The notes: generated from the sequence alone by a model not told the origin. A stretch of 64,000 nt of DNA from Catenulispora acidiphila DSM 44928 (GCF_000024025.1 NC_013131.1:4030001-4094000); one strand, 5' to 3'. Counted from the first letter of the stretch, positions 18,573 to 28,267 are shown. A program made the numbers and translations.

Positions 18573-19046
18573 GGTCGGCGGCGGACCGGCGACGCGCAGC
18601 CGGAAGTCGTCCGCGGAGGCGAGGATGCTCCCGATGTCGAAGGCGGCGGGCTCCTCGTCGAGCGGGGTGGCGGGCGTGCCGTTGGCGCTGAACCACCCCT
18701 CGATGCGCGACGGGGCGAAGGCGACGGCCAGCCGGGCGGTCGGCGAGCGGACGAGGTAGCTGTGCGGCACGCCGCGCGGGCCGTGCGCGATCTGGCCGGT
18801 GTGCAGGTCCAGGCGTTTGTCGGCGACGAAGAAGGAGACCTCGCCGTCCAGGACTATCCAGACCTCGTCCTCGTCCTCGTGGATGTGGCGCGGGGGCGCG
18901 TGGCCCGCCGTGTCGAGGAACTCCATGACGCTCAGCGCGCCGCCGGTCTCGCTGCCGGGCACCAGGATCCGGCTCTGGCCGCCGAGGAACCAGAAGGCTT
19001 CGGCCTTGCCGTCGGGGAACGTGTCGTCGGGGAACTGCTGGATCAT
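18567..19046 (-). CDS. cupin-domain protein
   Basis: 159 residues from ATG 19046, which overlaps the TGA of the upstream hydrolase (ATGA) and has GGGGAGG ahead of it; a longer open frame upstream is shadow. The metal-binding cupin motif 1 is visible as PPRHIHEDEDEVWIVLDGEV (two His and Glu residues), and motif 2 as GPRGVPHSYLV. It resembles small quercetinase- or isomerase-like cupins, but the reaction cannot be told. Overlap with the hydrolase shows that the two are co-translated. Confidence 0.88.
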   Translation of the reverse strand: MIQQFPDDTFPDGKAEAFWFLGGQSRILVPGSETGGALSVMEFLDTAGHAPPRHIHEDEDEVWIVLDGEVSFFVADKRLDLHTGQIAHGPRGVPHSYLVRSPTARLAVAFAPSRIEGWFSANGTPATPLDEEPAAFDIGSILASADDFRLRVAGPPPTE

Positions 19047-20053
19047 CAATTCCTCCCCAGGAAGTCGAGCAGGATGTGCGCCATCTCGGCGGGGTGTTCC
19101 TCGTACATCCAGTGGCCCGAGTCGGGGACGACGACCCCGGTGACGTGCTTGGCGTACTGGCGCACCTGGTCGGGCACCGCCTTGCCGAGGCTCCCGGAGG
19201 CGCCGATCGCCAGCACCGGCATGGTGAGCTTGGTCTTCTGGTAGACCGCGTCGTTCGTCATGTCCTGCGGCAGGGTCCGGAACCACTGGAGGCCGGCCTC
19301 AAGGTGCGCCGGGTCCTTCAGGTAGCTGGAGAACACATCGATGTCGTTCGGCGTGACGGCGCCCTTGACGACTTCCAGGTCGTCGACGAACTTGCTCGTC
19401 CACAGCTCCTCCCGACCGCTGATGAGCTGCTCGGGAAGGCCGTTGGTGAGCGCGAAGAACCCGAAGTGCCAGGCGCCGGGACCGTCGGCGGTCAGCGAGG
19501 GGTAGGTGTAGATGCTCGGGTCCGGGATCGGCGCCTCGCTGAGCACGAGCTTGGTGACGTCGCGCGGGTAGGCCGCGGCGTAGGAGTAGGCGACCATCGT
19601 GCCGATGTCGTGGCCGACCAGCCGGATGTCGTGGTCGTGGCCGATCTCGGCGAGCAGACCGTGGATGTCGGCGGCCAGGTCCTTCTTGTCATAGCCCGTG
19701 GCCGGGGCGTCGCTGCGGCCCGCGCCGGGCAGGTCGGGGGCGATGACCGTGTAGTGCTCGGCCAGCGCCGGCATGACGTCGCGCCACTCGTACCAGGTCT
19801 GCGGGTATCCGTGCAGCAGGACCAGAGTCGGGCCGTGGCCGCCGATCACATAGTCGATGCCGATCCCGCCGACATCGGTCTTGTGCTCGCTGAACCCGGC
19901 CGGCATCTGCTCGAGGGAAGAGGCAGTGGGTGAGGACGCCGTCGCGGCGTGCGCGGCGCCGGTGGTGATCGTGGTGGCGACCAGCCCGACGGCCGACGCC
20001 GCGGCGAGGGCGAGGACGGCGCCCGGCCGGAAAACGGCATGGAGGTACTTCAC
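19046..20053 (-). CDS. secreted epoxide-hydrolase-like alpha/beta hydrolase
   Basis: 335 residues from GTG 20053, chosen because GGAG lies 6 nt upstream; a TTG at 20065 has no such site. A signal peptide runs to about residue 36 (GAAHAA). The oxyanion motif is LLHGYPQTWYEW, the nucleophile elbow GHDIGT carries Asp instead of Ser, and the catalytic His is in PDSGHWMYEEHP. Asp in this place is the mark of epoxide hydrolases and haloalkane dehalogenases. Secretion of such an enzyme is less common. It shares an operon with the cupin gene. Confidence 0.87.
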   Translation of the reverse strand: MKYLHAVFRPGAVLALAAASAVGLVATTITTGAAHAATASSPTASSLEQMPAGFSEHKTDVGGIGIDYVIGGHGPTLVLLHGYPQTWYEWRDVMPALAEHYTVIAPDLPGAGRSDAPATGYDKKDLAADIHGLLAEIGHDHDIRLVGHDIGTMVAYSYAAAYPRDVTKLVLSEAPIPDPSIYTYPSLTADGPGAWHFGFFALTNGLPEQLISGREELWTSKFVDDLEVVKGAVTPNDIDVFSSYLKDPAHLEAGLQWFRTLPQDMTNDAVYQKTKLTMPVLAIGASGSLGKAVPDQVRQYAKHVTGVVVPDSGHWMYEEHPAEMAHILLDFLGRN

Positions 20054-20095
20054 AAGGGACTCCAAGTGATGGGAGAAGCGGCTTGCGGATGCTGA

Positions 20096-20884
20096 TTACA
20101 GGGTGCTGACCAGCCCGCCGTCGATGACGATGTCGGACCCGGTGATGTTGGCGGCGCGATCGCTGGCCAAGAAGGCGACGAGGTCCGCGACCTCCTCGGG
20201 GTGGGTGAACCGGCCGGTGACGGCGTCGCCGGCGGCTTGCTTGGCGATGTCCTGGGCGGTGCCGCCGGTGGCCCGGGCGACGGTCGCCGCGACGCCCTCC
20301 TCGGCCAGCCACAGCCCGGTGGTCACCGGTCCGGGGCTGACGGTGTTGACCCGGACGCCCTGCGGACCGACCTGCTTGGACAACGACTTGCAGAAGTTGG
20401 TCAGCGCGGCCTTGGCGGCGCTGTAGTCGATGACGAGCGGGTCGGGCAGGAAGGCGTTGACGGAGCTGACGGTGACGATGGCCGCCGTGCCGCGCTCGAT
20501 CAGGGAGGGGAGTGCGGCCCGCGTGGTGCGGACGGCGGCCAGGAAGTTGACGGCCAGCGTCGCGGCCCAGTCCTCGTCGGTCACGGCCAGGAAGCCCTCG
20601 GTCCGCGGCCGGACCGCCCCGACGTTGTTGACCAGGATGTCCAGGCCGCCGTAGGCGAGGACGGCGGCCGCGATCAGCTCGGCCGGACCCTGCGGCGCGG
20701 TCAGATCCAGATCGACCGCCAGGACCTCTCCGTCGGCGGCGAGCGCCTTCAGCTCGGGGGTGATCTCGCGGGCGCCGGCGACCACCCGCGCCCCCTCGGC
20801 GACCAGGGTGCGGGCGACCGCCAGTCCGATGCCGCGGCTGGCGCCGGTGACGATCGCGGTCTTGCCGGTCAGGTGCAGGTCCAT
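20096..20884 (-). CDS. short-chain dehydrogenase/reductase (SDR)
   Basis: 262 residues. The NAD(P) motif is TGASRGIG (about 14-21), then NNVG, the catalytic Ser in VTVSSVNAF and the YSAAK active site, ending in a DGG turn (DIVIDGGLVSTL) as in classical SDRs. The residue after the second strand (VVAGAREI) suggests NADP use, which is an inference. It lies 31-42 nt upstream of the secreted epoxide-hydrolase-like gene on the same strand, so co-transcription is likely. Confidence 0.9.
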   Translation of the reverse strand: MDLHLTGKTAIVTGASRGIGLAVARTLVAEGARVVAGAREITPELKALAADGEVLAVDLDLTAPQGPAELIAAAVLAYGGLDILVNNVGAVRPRTEGFLAVTDEDWAATLAVNFLAAVRTTRAALPSLIERGTAAIVTVSSVNAFLPDPLVIDYSAAKAALTNFCKSLSKQVGPQGVRVNTVSPGPVTTGLWLAEEGVAATVARATGGTAQDIAKQAAGDAVTGRFTHPEEVADLVAFLASDRAANITGSDIVIDGGLVSTL

Positions 20885-20983
20885 GTCAGGGCCTTTCGAA
20901 GAGGTGCTGGGATTCGATCATGACGCCGGCGGCCTTCGTCGCTGTCGGAGGCGCGCTCGCTGCCGCTGTCGAAGGCGTGCCGG

Positions 20984-21781
20984 TCACAGCTCCTGCCGGC
21001 GCAGCCAGTCCAGGGCGGTGTCGGCGACCTCGCGCCACCGGCCGTCGATGGTCAGCGAGTGTCCGCGGTCGGGGAAGTCGAGGATGTCGGTGACCGCCTC
21101 GGAGTGCCGGTACTGCTTGAGCGTCGCGCGGGTCACCGCCTCCGGGACGGTGTGGTCCTTGCCGCCGGTCATCAGCAGCAGCGGACCGCGCAGCTCGTTG
21201 GCGGTGTCGACCTTGGCCGGCGAGTGCGGGTTGAAGTTGGCCGCGGCGGCTTCGAACAACGGCTTGCCTGGCGCGGGGATCGTCCAGCGCTCGTACAGTG
21301 CGTCCGACTCCTCCGCGCTCAGCGCGTTGCCGAACGCGTAGCGGAACTGCTCGGCGGTCAGCGACACCGCGCGGTGCTTGTTCGCCGGGTTCTTGAACAC
21401 CGGCAGCGTGGCGCGCAGCGCCGACAGCGGCAGGGGCAGGACGCCCTTGATCTGCGCGGCGTCGATCGCGACGGCGGCCGCGGCCAGGTTCTGGCCCAGA
21501 AGCTTCTGGGCGATCATGCCGCCGAAGGAGTGCCCGATCAGGATCGGCGCGACCGGCAGGTCCTTGATGATCGAGGCATAGTGGTCGACCACGGCGTCGA
21601 TGCCGTGGTCGGCGATGCTCTCGGGGTTGGCGCGGGCTTCCTCGACGGTGTCGGGGTCGCCGGGCCAGCCCGGTGCGGAGGCGTCGTAACCCTCCTTCTG
21701 GAACAGGTCGATCCAGGGCTCCCAGGACGTGGCGTGCAGCCACAGTCCGTGGATGAAAACGACGGGGGTCGGTGTCGTCAT
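20984..21781 (-). CDS. cytoplasmic alpha/beta hydrolase
   Basis: 265 residues from ATG 21781, preceded by AGAGG; an open frame to 21835 is present but lacks a site. HGLWLHATSW forms the oxyanion loop, GHSFGG is the nucleophile elbow with Ser, GGKDHTVP holds the acid residue and DRGHSLTIDG the catalytic His. It starts the minus-strand cluster and is divergent from the LAL gene at 22012, which is a candidate regulator of the whole cluster. Confidence 0.87.
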   Translation of the reverse strand: MTTPTPVVFIHGLWLHATSWEPWIDLFQKEGYDASAPGWPGDPDTVEEARANPESIADHGIDAVVDHYASIIKDLPVAPILIGHSFGGMIAQKLLGQNLAAAAVAIDAAQIKGVLPLPLSALRATLPVFKNPANKHRAVSLTAEQFRYAFGNALSAEESDALYERWTIPAPGKPLFEAAAANFNPHSPAKVDTANELRGPLLLMTGGKDHTVPEAVTRATLKQYRHSEAVTDILDFPDRGHSLTIDGRWREVADTALDWLRRQEL

Positions 21782-21900
21782 GACGACCTCTCGGTGCGGT
21801 GGGGCGGCAGCGGATTCGCGGTGCCGGATCAGCACAACACCCAGGTGAGGACCTTCGTACCGGGGATAGACCCCAGTCCTTTCCCGCTCCGGGACGCCCG

Positions 21901-21946
21901 GGGCGCCCTGGGGTGTCCCGAGTGTCCCCGAGTGTCCCCAGGGACA
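21901..21946. promoter_or_regulatory. repeat and palindrome cluster before a LAL gene
   Basis: The 14-nt GGGCGCCCTGGGGT (21901-21914) is identical to one before the LAL gene at 13771. It is followed by near-direct repeats of GTGTCCCCGA and by a perfect 6-2-6 palindrome TGTCCC-CA-GGGACA (21933-21946). A TATGCT box at 21961-21966 would place this palindrome over the -35 region of a plus-strand promoter. The sites lie in the 230-nt gap between divergent genes, so they could serve both. Confidence 0.55.
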
Positions 21947-22011
21947 ACGTCTTGATCAACTATGCTGGGGCACTCGGCGACGTCCGCCGACCTCTTCCCT
22001 CAGGGAGCCTT

Positions 22012-24795
22012 GTGGCACTGGTCGGTCGGGCCGCCGAGACGCGACAGCTCAGAGGCCACATAGCCAACGTCCGCGAGAGCGGAATCGCCCTGGTGGTGCG
22101 CGGTGAAGCCGGCGTGGGGAAGTCCGCGCTGCTGGACTACGCGGCCCGGCGCGCCGTGGCATCCGGGATGCGGGTCCTGACGACCTCGGGGGTGCAGAGC
22201 GAGACGCATCTTCCCTACGCCGGACTCCAGCAGCTGCTCCGCCCGATCCGGCATGGGATCGTCCAGATTCCGGACCGCCAGCGTGCGGCATTGGAGGCGG
22301 CGCTCGGTGGCGCGGACTCGACCACCCCCGATGTGTTCCTCGTCGGGCTGGCCGTCCTGAGCCTGATCGCCGAAGCCGCGGAGACGGCGCCAGTCCTGGT
22401 GGTCGTGGAGGACTCGCACTGGCTGGACCTGTCCACCTCGCACGTCCTGGCCTTCGTCGCCCGGCGGCTGGAATCGGAGCCGATCGTCCTGGTGGCGGCG
22501 GCGCGCGAGGGGTTCTTCTCGTCGCTGGCCGGTGCCGAGCTGCCCGAATTGGTCCTGTCGCCGCTGACCGCCGACGCGGCGGCGACCCTTTTGGACTCCC
22601 ACGCGCCCGGCTTGGATCCGGCGCTGCGCCGCCGGGTGTTGGCTGAGGCCGCGGGCAACCCGCTGGCGTTGACCGAACTGCCGGCCACCGCGGCGGCGAC
22701 AACCGAGGGCACGTCGACGCCGACCTTCTGGACTCCCCTGACCGAGCGGCTCGAGCGGGCGTTCACGATCCGCCTGGCCGGGCTCCCGGCACTGACCCGC
22801 ACGCTGCTTCAGGTCGCGGCGCTGAACGACAGCCCTTCGCTGACCGAGACGCTGAGTGCCCTGGCGCGCGTCACCGACGGCGACGTCGGCACTGACGATC
22901 TGACGCCGGCGGTCGCGGCGAAGCTGATCGAAGTGGAGCGCGGCGAAATCCGGTTCCGGCATCCGCTGATGCGCTCGGCGATCCACCAGAGCATGAGCCT
23001 GCCGGAGCGTTACGCGGCCCACGCCGCGCTGGCCGACGTCATCGCCGACCAGGAGGACCGCCGCATCTGGCACCGCGCGGCGGCCACCGCGTTGCCCGAT
23101 GAATCAATCGCCGCCCAGCTCCATGCCGCCGCGGTCGGTGCTGAGCAGCGAGGCGGAATCGGAGCGGCGGTGATGGCGCTCGACCATGCCGCGCGCCTCA
23201 GTCAGGACCCTGTGTTGCGCGTGGACCGCCTGCTGCGAGCAGCCGAACTCGCGGTCGAGCTGGGCCGCCGCGAGGTCGTGACGAAGCTGCTCGACGAAGC
23301 CTCGCGCCTGGATCTGACGACCCAGCAGCGGGCCCGGGTGGTGTGGCTGCGCGGGGGATTCGACGAAGGTCTGCGCGGTCGGACCGCCGACACGGGGGTG
23401 TTGGCCGAACTCGCCGAGGCGGTCGCCCTCGACGGTGACCGGGACCTGGCCATCCGCATTCTGTGGAGCGCGGCTCAGCGCTGCTTCTGGACCGAGCCGG
23501 GGACCGACGCCCGGCAGCGGGTCGTCGACGTCGCCGAGAACCTGATGCGGGACGAGCAGCTGGACGAGCACGACTCGTGGCTGCTGGCGATCCTCGCCTA
23601 CGCAGCTCCCATCGATCGCGGCGCGGTGGTCATCGAGCGGCTGAACCGGATCGTGGCGACCTCGGGCCACGACGCCCGGATGGACCGGATGCTGGGGACC
23701 GGCGCGCTCATGGTGGGCTCGTTCGACCTGGCCCAGAGGCTGTCGGCCGCCGCCGCGGCGGGTCTGCGGACACAGGGCCGTCTGGGACTGCTCGCCCGCG
23801 CGCTCGGGGCTGAGGCCTCCAGCGCCGTGCAGCTCGGCGACCTGAGCGTGGCCATCCCCGCCGCTGAGGAATCTGGCCGATTGGCGCGCGAGACGACCCA
23901 GCCGTACCTGCACGGTCTGGTACGAGCCATCGAGGCGGCGATCGCGGCACTGCGCGGGGAACAGGCTCGGGTCCAGACGCTGACGGCCGAAGCCGAACAG
24001 GCCGGGCTCCCGGTCGGGGCGCGGCCGGTCCTGGCCCGGACACAGATGGCGCGCGGGCTGGCGGCGCTGGGCGCGGGGCGGTTCGACGAGGCGTATACGC
24101 AGCTGCGTCGCCTGCACGATCCGGCCGACCCCTGCTACCAGGTGGCGCTGCGCTGCTTCGCTATCGCGGATCTGGTCGACGCGGCTGCGCACTGCGGTCA
24201 GGGCGCGGCTGTCGCGCAGATCATGCGGGAGATGGAGGCCGCCGCGCTGAAGACCCCCTCTCCGGTTCTGCACGCCGGTCTTCGCTTCGCCCGAGCGCTC
24301 CTGGCCGATGATTCCGAGGCCGAACAGCTGTATACGGCCGCGTTGAGCGCCGATCTGGCGGGCTGGCCGTTCATCCGGGCGCGCACGCAGTTGGCGTACG
24401 GCGCGTGGCTGCGCCGCCAGCGAAGGGCTGCTGATTCCCGCCCTCATTTGCGCGCCGCCCGGGAGACGTTCGACGCGCTGGGCGTCATCCCATGGAGCGA
24501 TCGCGCGCGTCGGGAGCTCAGAGCCTCCGGCGAGACGAGCCGCAGCCGCAGTCTCGACGCCCGCGATCAGCTCACGCCGCAAGAGCTCCAGATCGCGCAG
24601 ATGGCCGCCGGCGGTCTGACGAACCGCGAGATCGGCCAGAAGCTCTACCTCTCCCACCGGACGGTCAGCTCGCACCTGCACCGGATCTTCCCCAAACTGG
24701 GCGTCGCGTCGCGCTCCGAACTCGCCTCGATGCTCCACCTGGTCCCTGACCTGGGCGAAAGCGGTGCGGGCGAGAGCGGAAGCACCGTCACATGA
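22012..24795 (+). CDS. LuxR-family AAA ATPase (LAL) transcriptional regulator
   Basis: 927 residues from GTG 22012, which has AGGGAG 4 nt upstream; the frame is open back to 21799 but that stretch is the repeat-rich control region. The protein starts directly with LVGRAAETRQL, then Walker A GEAGVGKS (31-38), Walker B LVVVEDSHWLD (129-139), a helical middle, and the LuxR domain LTPQELQIAQMAAGGLTNRE through VSSHLHRIFPKLGVASRSEL. It is followed after 39 nt by another LAL gene. Divergent from the alpha/beta hydrolase cluster. Confidence 0.9.
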   Translation: MALVGRAAETRQLRGHIANVRESGIALVVRGEAGVGKSALLDYAARRAVASGMRVLTTSGVQSETHLPYAGLQQLLRPIRHGIVQIPDRQRAALEAALGGADSTTPDVFLVGLAVLSLIAEAAETAPVLVVVEDSHWLDLSTSHVLAFVARRLESEPIVLVAAAREGFFSSLAGAELPELVLSPLTADAAATLLDSHAPGLDPALRRRVLAEAAGNPLALTELPATAAATTEGTSTPTFWTPLTERLERAFTIRLAGLPALTRTLLQVAALNDSPSLTETLSALARVTDGDVGTDDLTPAVAAKLIEVERGEIRFRHPLMRSAIHQSMSLPERYAAHAALADVIADQEDRRIWHRAAATALPDESIAAQLHAAAVGAEQRGGIGAAVMALDHAARLSQDPVLRVDRLLRAAELAVELGRREVVTKLLDEASRLDLTTQQRARVVWLRGGFDEGLRGRTADTGVLAELAEAVALDGDRDLAIRILWSAAQRCFWTEPGTDARQRVVDVAENLMRDEQLDEHDSWLLAILAYAAPIDRGAVVIERLNRIVATSGHDARMDRMLGTGALMVGSFDLAQRLSAAAAAGLRTQGRLGLLARALGAEASSAVQLGDLSVAIPAAEESGRLARETTQPYLHGLVRAIEAAIAALRGEQARVQTLTAEAEQAGLPVGARPVLARTQMARGLAALGAGRFDEAYTQLRRLHDPADPCYQVALRCFAIADLVDAAAHCGQGAAVAQIMREMEAAALKTPSPVLHAGLRFARALLADDSEAEQLYTAALSADLAGWPFIRARTQLAYGAWLRRQRRAADSRPHLRAARETFDALGVIPWSDRARRELRASGETSRSRSLDARDQLTPQELQIAQMAAGGLTNREIGQKLYLSHRTVSSHLHRIFPKLGVASRSELASMLHLVPDLGESGAGESGSTVT

Positions 24796-24834
24796 CGCTC
24801 GCGACGGCTGCCTTCGAGCTTCTACCGTCGGCAT

Positions 24835-27663
24835 GTGAGTGCCCCGGATCCTCCTTCCCGACGACGCGCCGTCCAGCGACACCCGGTGCCTGAACCGTCG
24901 GCGCTCCTGGGCCGGGACGAGGAGTGTCAGGCCATTGATGATCTCGTCGCGCGCGTCCGCGAAGGACTGAGCGGGGCGCTGGTGATCTCCGGCGAGGCCG
25001 GCATCGGCAAGACCCGGCTGCTGACCTACGCCGCCGAGGCTGCCGGCGATCTTCAGACGGCGCGCGTCACCGGGGTCAAGACCGAGTCCCAACTCGGATA
25101 CGCCGCGCTGCACCGGCTGCTGCTTCCCTTCCTGGACCGGCTCGATCGGCTCCCCGATCCGCAGCGTGAGGCACTCGGCGCGGCGTTCGGGATGGTCGCG
25201 GCGCCGCCGGCCGATCGTTTCCGGACGGGTCTGGCGACGCTCACGCTGCTGGCCGACGTCGTCGGGGACGGGCCGCTGATGTGCCTCGTCGACGACGCGC
25301 AGTGGCTGGACCGGGAATCGTTGGAGGCATTGGCTTTCGTCGGTCGTCGCTTGCATGCTGATGGCATCGGGCTGGTGATGTGCGTGCGTGACGGAGAGCC
25401 CGGCGCCTTGCCGATCGACGGATTGCCCGCGATCCGGCTCACCGGTTTGTCCGACGCCGACGCCGGTCGACTGCTTGCCGCGCTGCCTGTCGCGTCGCTC
25501 GGGCCCGCTTCGCCGACGCTCTCCCGGATCGTCGCCGAGGCTGGAGGGAACCCGCTCGCGCTGAGCGAGTTCACCGCAGACCTGGCTGGCGGGACTGTGC
25601 CGGCGGCTGCGCCTGTGCCTTTGCTGTCGGCTCCGCGGTCGCTCGGTCCGCGGCTCGAAGCGCACTTCCAGCGGCAGGTGGATTCCCTGCCGGAGGAGAC
25701 GAAGTCGTTGCTGTTGCTGCTGTCTGTCGCGCCTGCCGACGACCCGGTCGTCGTGTGGCGTGCGGCGGGAGAGCTCGGGTTGTCGGCGCAGGCGCTGGAC
25801 GCGGCGGTCGCCGGCGGGATCCTCACCGTGGACCCGCATCCGGTCTTCCGTCATCCGCTGATCCGCTCGGCGGTGCACTCTGCAGCCGCACCGGCGGAAC
25901 TGCGGCGCGTCCATCAGGTGCTCGCCGAGGCGATCGACCCCCTGACGGGACCTGAGCGGCGGGCTTGGCATCTGGCTGCGGCGGTGGTCGGGCTCGATGA
26001 AGAGGTCGCCGCGGAGTTGGAACGGGTCGCCGAGCGCGCGCAGGGACGTGGCGGCTACGCCGCGCAGGCGGCGTTCCTGTTGGCGGCAGCCGAGTTGAGC
26101 CCCGATCCGCAGGCTCGTGCCGAGCGGTACTCCGCTGCGGCTCAGGCGCATCTGTACATCGGCGAATCGGCTGCGGCTCAGCCGATGCTGGATCACGCCG
26201 AGTCCTATCCGGGCACATCGACGTCACGCGCGACGATTCGACGACTGCGCGCGATGGTCGAATGGCTTGAGGGACGGATCGCCATGGCGCCGGCGATCCT
26301 GATGGCTGCCGCGCAGGACGTGATCGCGCACGACGAGCCGCTGGCGCGCGACATGGTTTTCGAGGCGCTCTCCGCCGCGATGATGACGCGGGAGCACACC
26401 GTCGGCATGACGCTGGACGAGCTGGCTCGCCAGGCGCTCGCCATGCCGTGGGACCCGTCGCGGCCGCAGACCGTGTCCGATGTGGTGATCGACGCCTACT
26501 GCACGCGCATCGCCGACGGCTACGCGGCGGCGGTGCCGAAGCTGCGGGCCGCGGTTGAGGCGTTGTGCACCGGCGATCTGGGGGACATCGGCATGCCGAT
26601 CGCGCTGCTCGGCTTCGTCGGCGCCGAAGACCTCTGGGACGAGGAGGGCTATCGAGCGGTGCTCGGACGCTTCATCGAGGTCAGCCGCGAGCGCGGCGCC
26701 GTCCACTCCCTCGCCGTGGCGTTGAACAGCCTCGCCGTCGCCGAGCTGTGGTCGGGGCGGTTCGGCAAGGCAGAGTCCTGCTACGACGAATCGGACGACA
26801 TCTACGCCTCGATCGTCAACATGCCGATCGGCGCGTCACACCGCGTGGAGCTGCGGGCGTGGCAGGGTGCTGAGACGCAGCTGCGGGTCGGCGCGGACAG
26901 CGCGATCCAGGTGTGGGGCGAGCAGCTGGGCTACGCAGTGCTGACCTGCCACGCGCACTACTCGCTGGCCGTCTTCGAACTGAGCGCCGGGCGGTTTCGG
27001 GAGGCGCTGGCCTGGGCCCGCCTCGAATATGACAACGACGTGCCCGGGCAGGGCAATCGGCTGCTCCCGGAGGTGATCGAGGCTGCGTCCCGAGTCGGCG
27101 ACCGGGAGCTGGCTTCGGCGGCACTGTCGCGGCTGGCGGAGCGTGCGTCGCTCAGCGGGACGGCGTGGGCGCTCGGCGTGCTGGCGCGTTGCAGGGCCCT
27201 GATGTCCGCAGACGACAAGGCGGAGAGCCTCTACGAGGCCGCACTGCGGCATCTGAGCAGCACCACCGTGGCCACCGACCTCGCCCGCACGTACCTGCTC
27301 TACGGCGAGTGGCTCCGGCGTCGCGACCGTCTCGCCGACGCGCGGACTCAGTTGCGCAAGGCGCACGACATGTTCACCGACATGGGAGCGGTCGGTTTCG
27401 CCGAACGCGCCCGCACCGAACTCCAGTCCGCCGGAGAACACACCCGCAAGCACACCGCCCCGGCCGCCCACCCTCTGACGCCCCAGGAGAAGCAGGTCGC
27501 GAGCCTGGCCGCCACCGGCTCCACCAACACCGAGATCGCCACCCGCCTGTTCATCACCACATCGACCGTCGAGTACCACCTGAACAAGGTGTTCCGAAAG
27601 CTCGACATCACCTCTCGCCGCCAGCTGGCCGACATCTTCGGCGACGCCGCGCAAGCAGCCTGA
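24835..27663 (+). CDS. LuxR-family AAA ATPase (LAL) transcriptional regulator
   Basis: 942 residues, GTG start at 24835 with no Shine-Dalgarno but a TACCGT box (24822-24827) ending 7 nt before it, so possibly leaderless. Walker A GEAGIGKT (53-60), Walker B LMCLVDDAQWLDRES (148-162), and LuxR domain LTPQEKQVASLAATGSTNTE through VEYHLNKVFRKLDITSRRQL. It is a close paralogue of the LAL at 13771. A long open frame on the minus strand (23104-26196) is antisense shadow. Confidence 0.9.
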   Translation: MSAPDPPSRRRAVQRHPVPEPSALLGRDEECQAIDDLVARVREGLSGALVISGEAGIGKTRLLTYAAEAAGDLQTARVTGVKTESQLGYAALHRLLLPFLDRLDRLPDPQREALGAAFGMVAAPPADRFRTGLATLTLLADVVGDGPLMCLVDDAQWLDRESLEALAFVGRRLHADGIGLVMCVRDGEPGALPIDGLPAIRLTGLSDADAGRLLAALPVASLGPASPTLSRIVAEAGGNPLALSEFTADLAGGTVPAAAPVPLLSAPRSLGPRLEAHFQRQVDSLPEETKSLLLLLSVAPADDPVVVWRAAGELGLSAQALDAAVAGGILTVDPHPVFRHPLIRSAVHSAAAPAELRRVHQVLAEAIDPLTGPERRAWHLAAAVVGLDEEVAAELERVAERAQGRGGYAAQAAFLLAAAELSPDPQARAERYSAAAQAHLYIGESAAAQPMLDHAESYPGTSTSRATIRRLRAMVEWLEGRIAMAPAILMAAAQDVIAHDEPLARDMVFEALSAAMMTREHTVGMTLDELARQALAMPWDPSRPQTVSDVVIDAYCTRIADGYAAAVPKLRAAVEALCTGDLGDIGMPIALLGFVGAEDLWDEEGYRAVLGRFIEVSRERGAVHSLAVALNSLAVAELWSGRFGKAESCYDESDDIYASIVNMPIGASHRVELRAWQGAETQLRVGADSAIQVWGEQLGYAVLTCHAHYSLAVFELSAGRFREALAWARLEYDNDVPGQGNRLLPEVIEAASRVGDRELASAALSRLAERASLSGTAWALGVLARCRALMSADDKAESLYEAALRHLSSTTVATDLARTYLLYGEWLRRRDRLADARTQLRKAHDMFTDMGAVGFAERARTELQSAGEHTRKHTAPAAHPLTPQEKQVASLAATGSTNTEIATRLFITTSTVEYHLNKVFRKLDITSRRQLADIFGDAAQAA

Positions 27664-27724
27664 CCGGCGCCTGAGTGCCGCGGACTGGGGACTGGGGGCT
27701 TTCCAGGATTCGAGCCGACTGGGG

Positions 27725-27775
27725 ACCCACACCGCCGAGTTCAACGCCGCGCTGCTGGACTTCCTGGGCAGCTGA
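27725..27775 (+). pseudogene. possible C-terminal scrap of an alpha/beta hydrolase gene
   Basis: The 17 codons before TGA at 27773-27775 read THTAEFNAALLDFLGS, which looks like the last helix of many alpha/beta hydrolases (EFNAALLDFL). Nothing upstream continues the frame. The call rests on this one short match. The rest of 27664-27861 shows no gene. Confidence 0.28.
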
Positions 27776-27861
27776 TCGGGGCAACCCGCTGTCGCCCGAC
27801 GCCCCACGCGTGAAGAGCTGGTGTTCTTCAAGGGTCTGGCATTCGGCGTCAGGGGCGGCCG

Positions 27862-28221
27862 GTGCATCGTAGGCCTGTGGATGGCATCGGGTTCATGTTC
27901 GACGCGGTCGTGTACTTCGTGGTCACCGCGGGGACACTGGCCGTGGTGCTCTGGCACGTCGATGCCAGGACGGCGGTGCCGTGGGCCTCGCCGTGGCGGA
28001 TGCGCTTGCCGAAGCTGTGCGCTGTCGGCGGGCCGGCGCTGTTCTTCTTGGTGTCCCCGATCGTGCTGACCGGGGGTCCGGAGTGGGTGGGGGTGGCGTC
28101 TTTGATCGGCGCGCTGCTCGCTCCTTGGGCTGGTGCTGTGCTGATCATCGTCGAACGGCTGCGGCGGCGGGCCGAGGACCGGGCCACGGGCATCGCGCGG
28201 CCGGTGCGGCCGTGGATTTGA
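27862..28221 (+). CDS. small membrane protein of unknown function
   Basis: 119 residues from GTG 27862 (GGGG upstream), or 108 from ATG 27895. Three hydrophobic segments are visible: AVVYFVVTAGTLAVVLW, VGGPALFFLVSPIVL and a last LIGALLAPWAGAVLIIVE, followed by a basic tail. No family was recognised. It converges on the VOC gene with a 46-nt gap. Confidence 0.5.
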   Translation: MHRRPVDGIGFMFDAVVYFVVTAGTLAVVLWHVDARTAVPWASPWRMRLPKLCAVGGPALFFLVSPIVLTGGPEWVGVASLIGALLAPWAGAVLIIVERLRRRAEDRATGIARPVRPWI

Positions 28222-28267
28222 TCGGGAAGGAGTGAGGCGCGAGGACGGTGGCTCGGTCCCCGGTGGC

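Noticed and set aside
23104-26196. A 1030-codon open frame on the minus strand
   Set aside because: It is antisense to two LAL genes with clear Walker and LuxR motifs.
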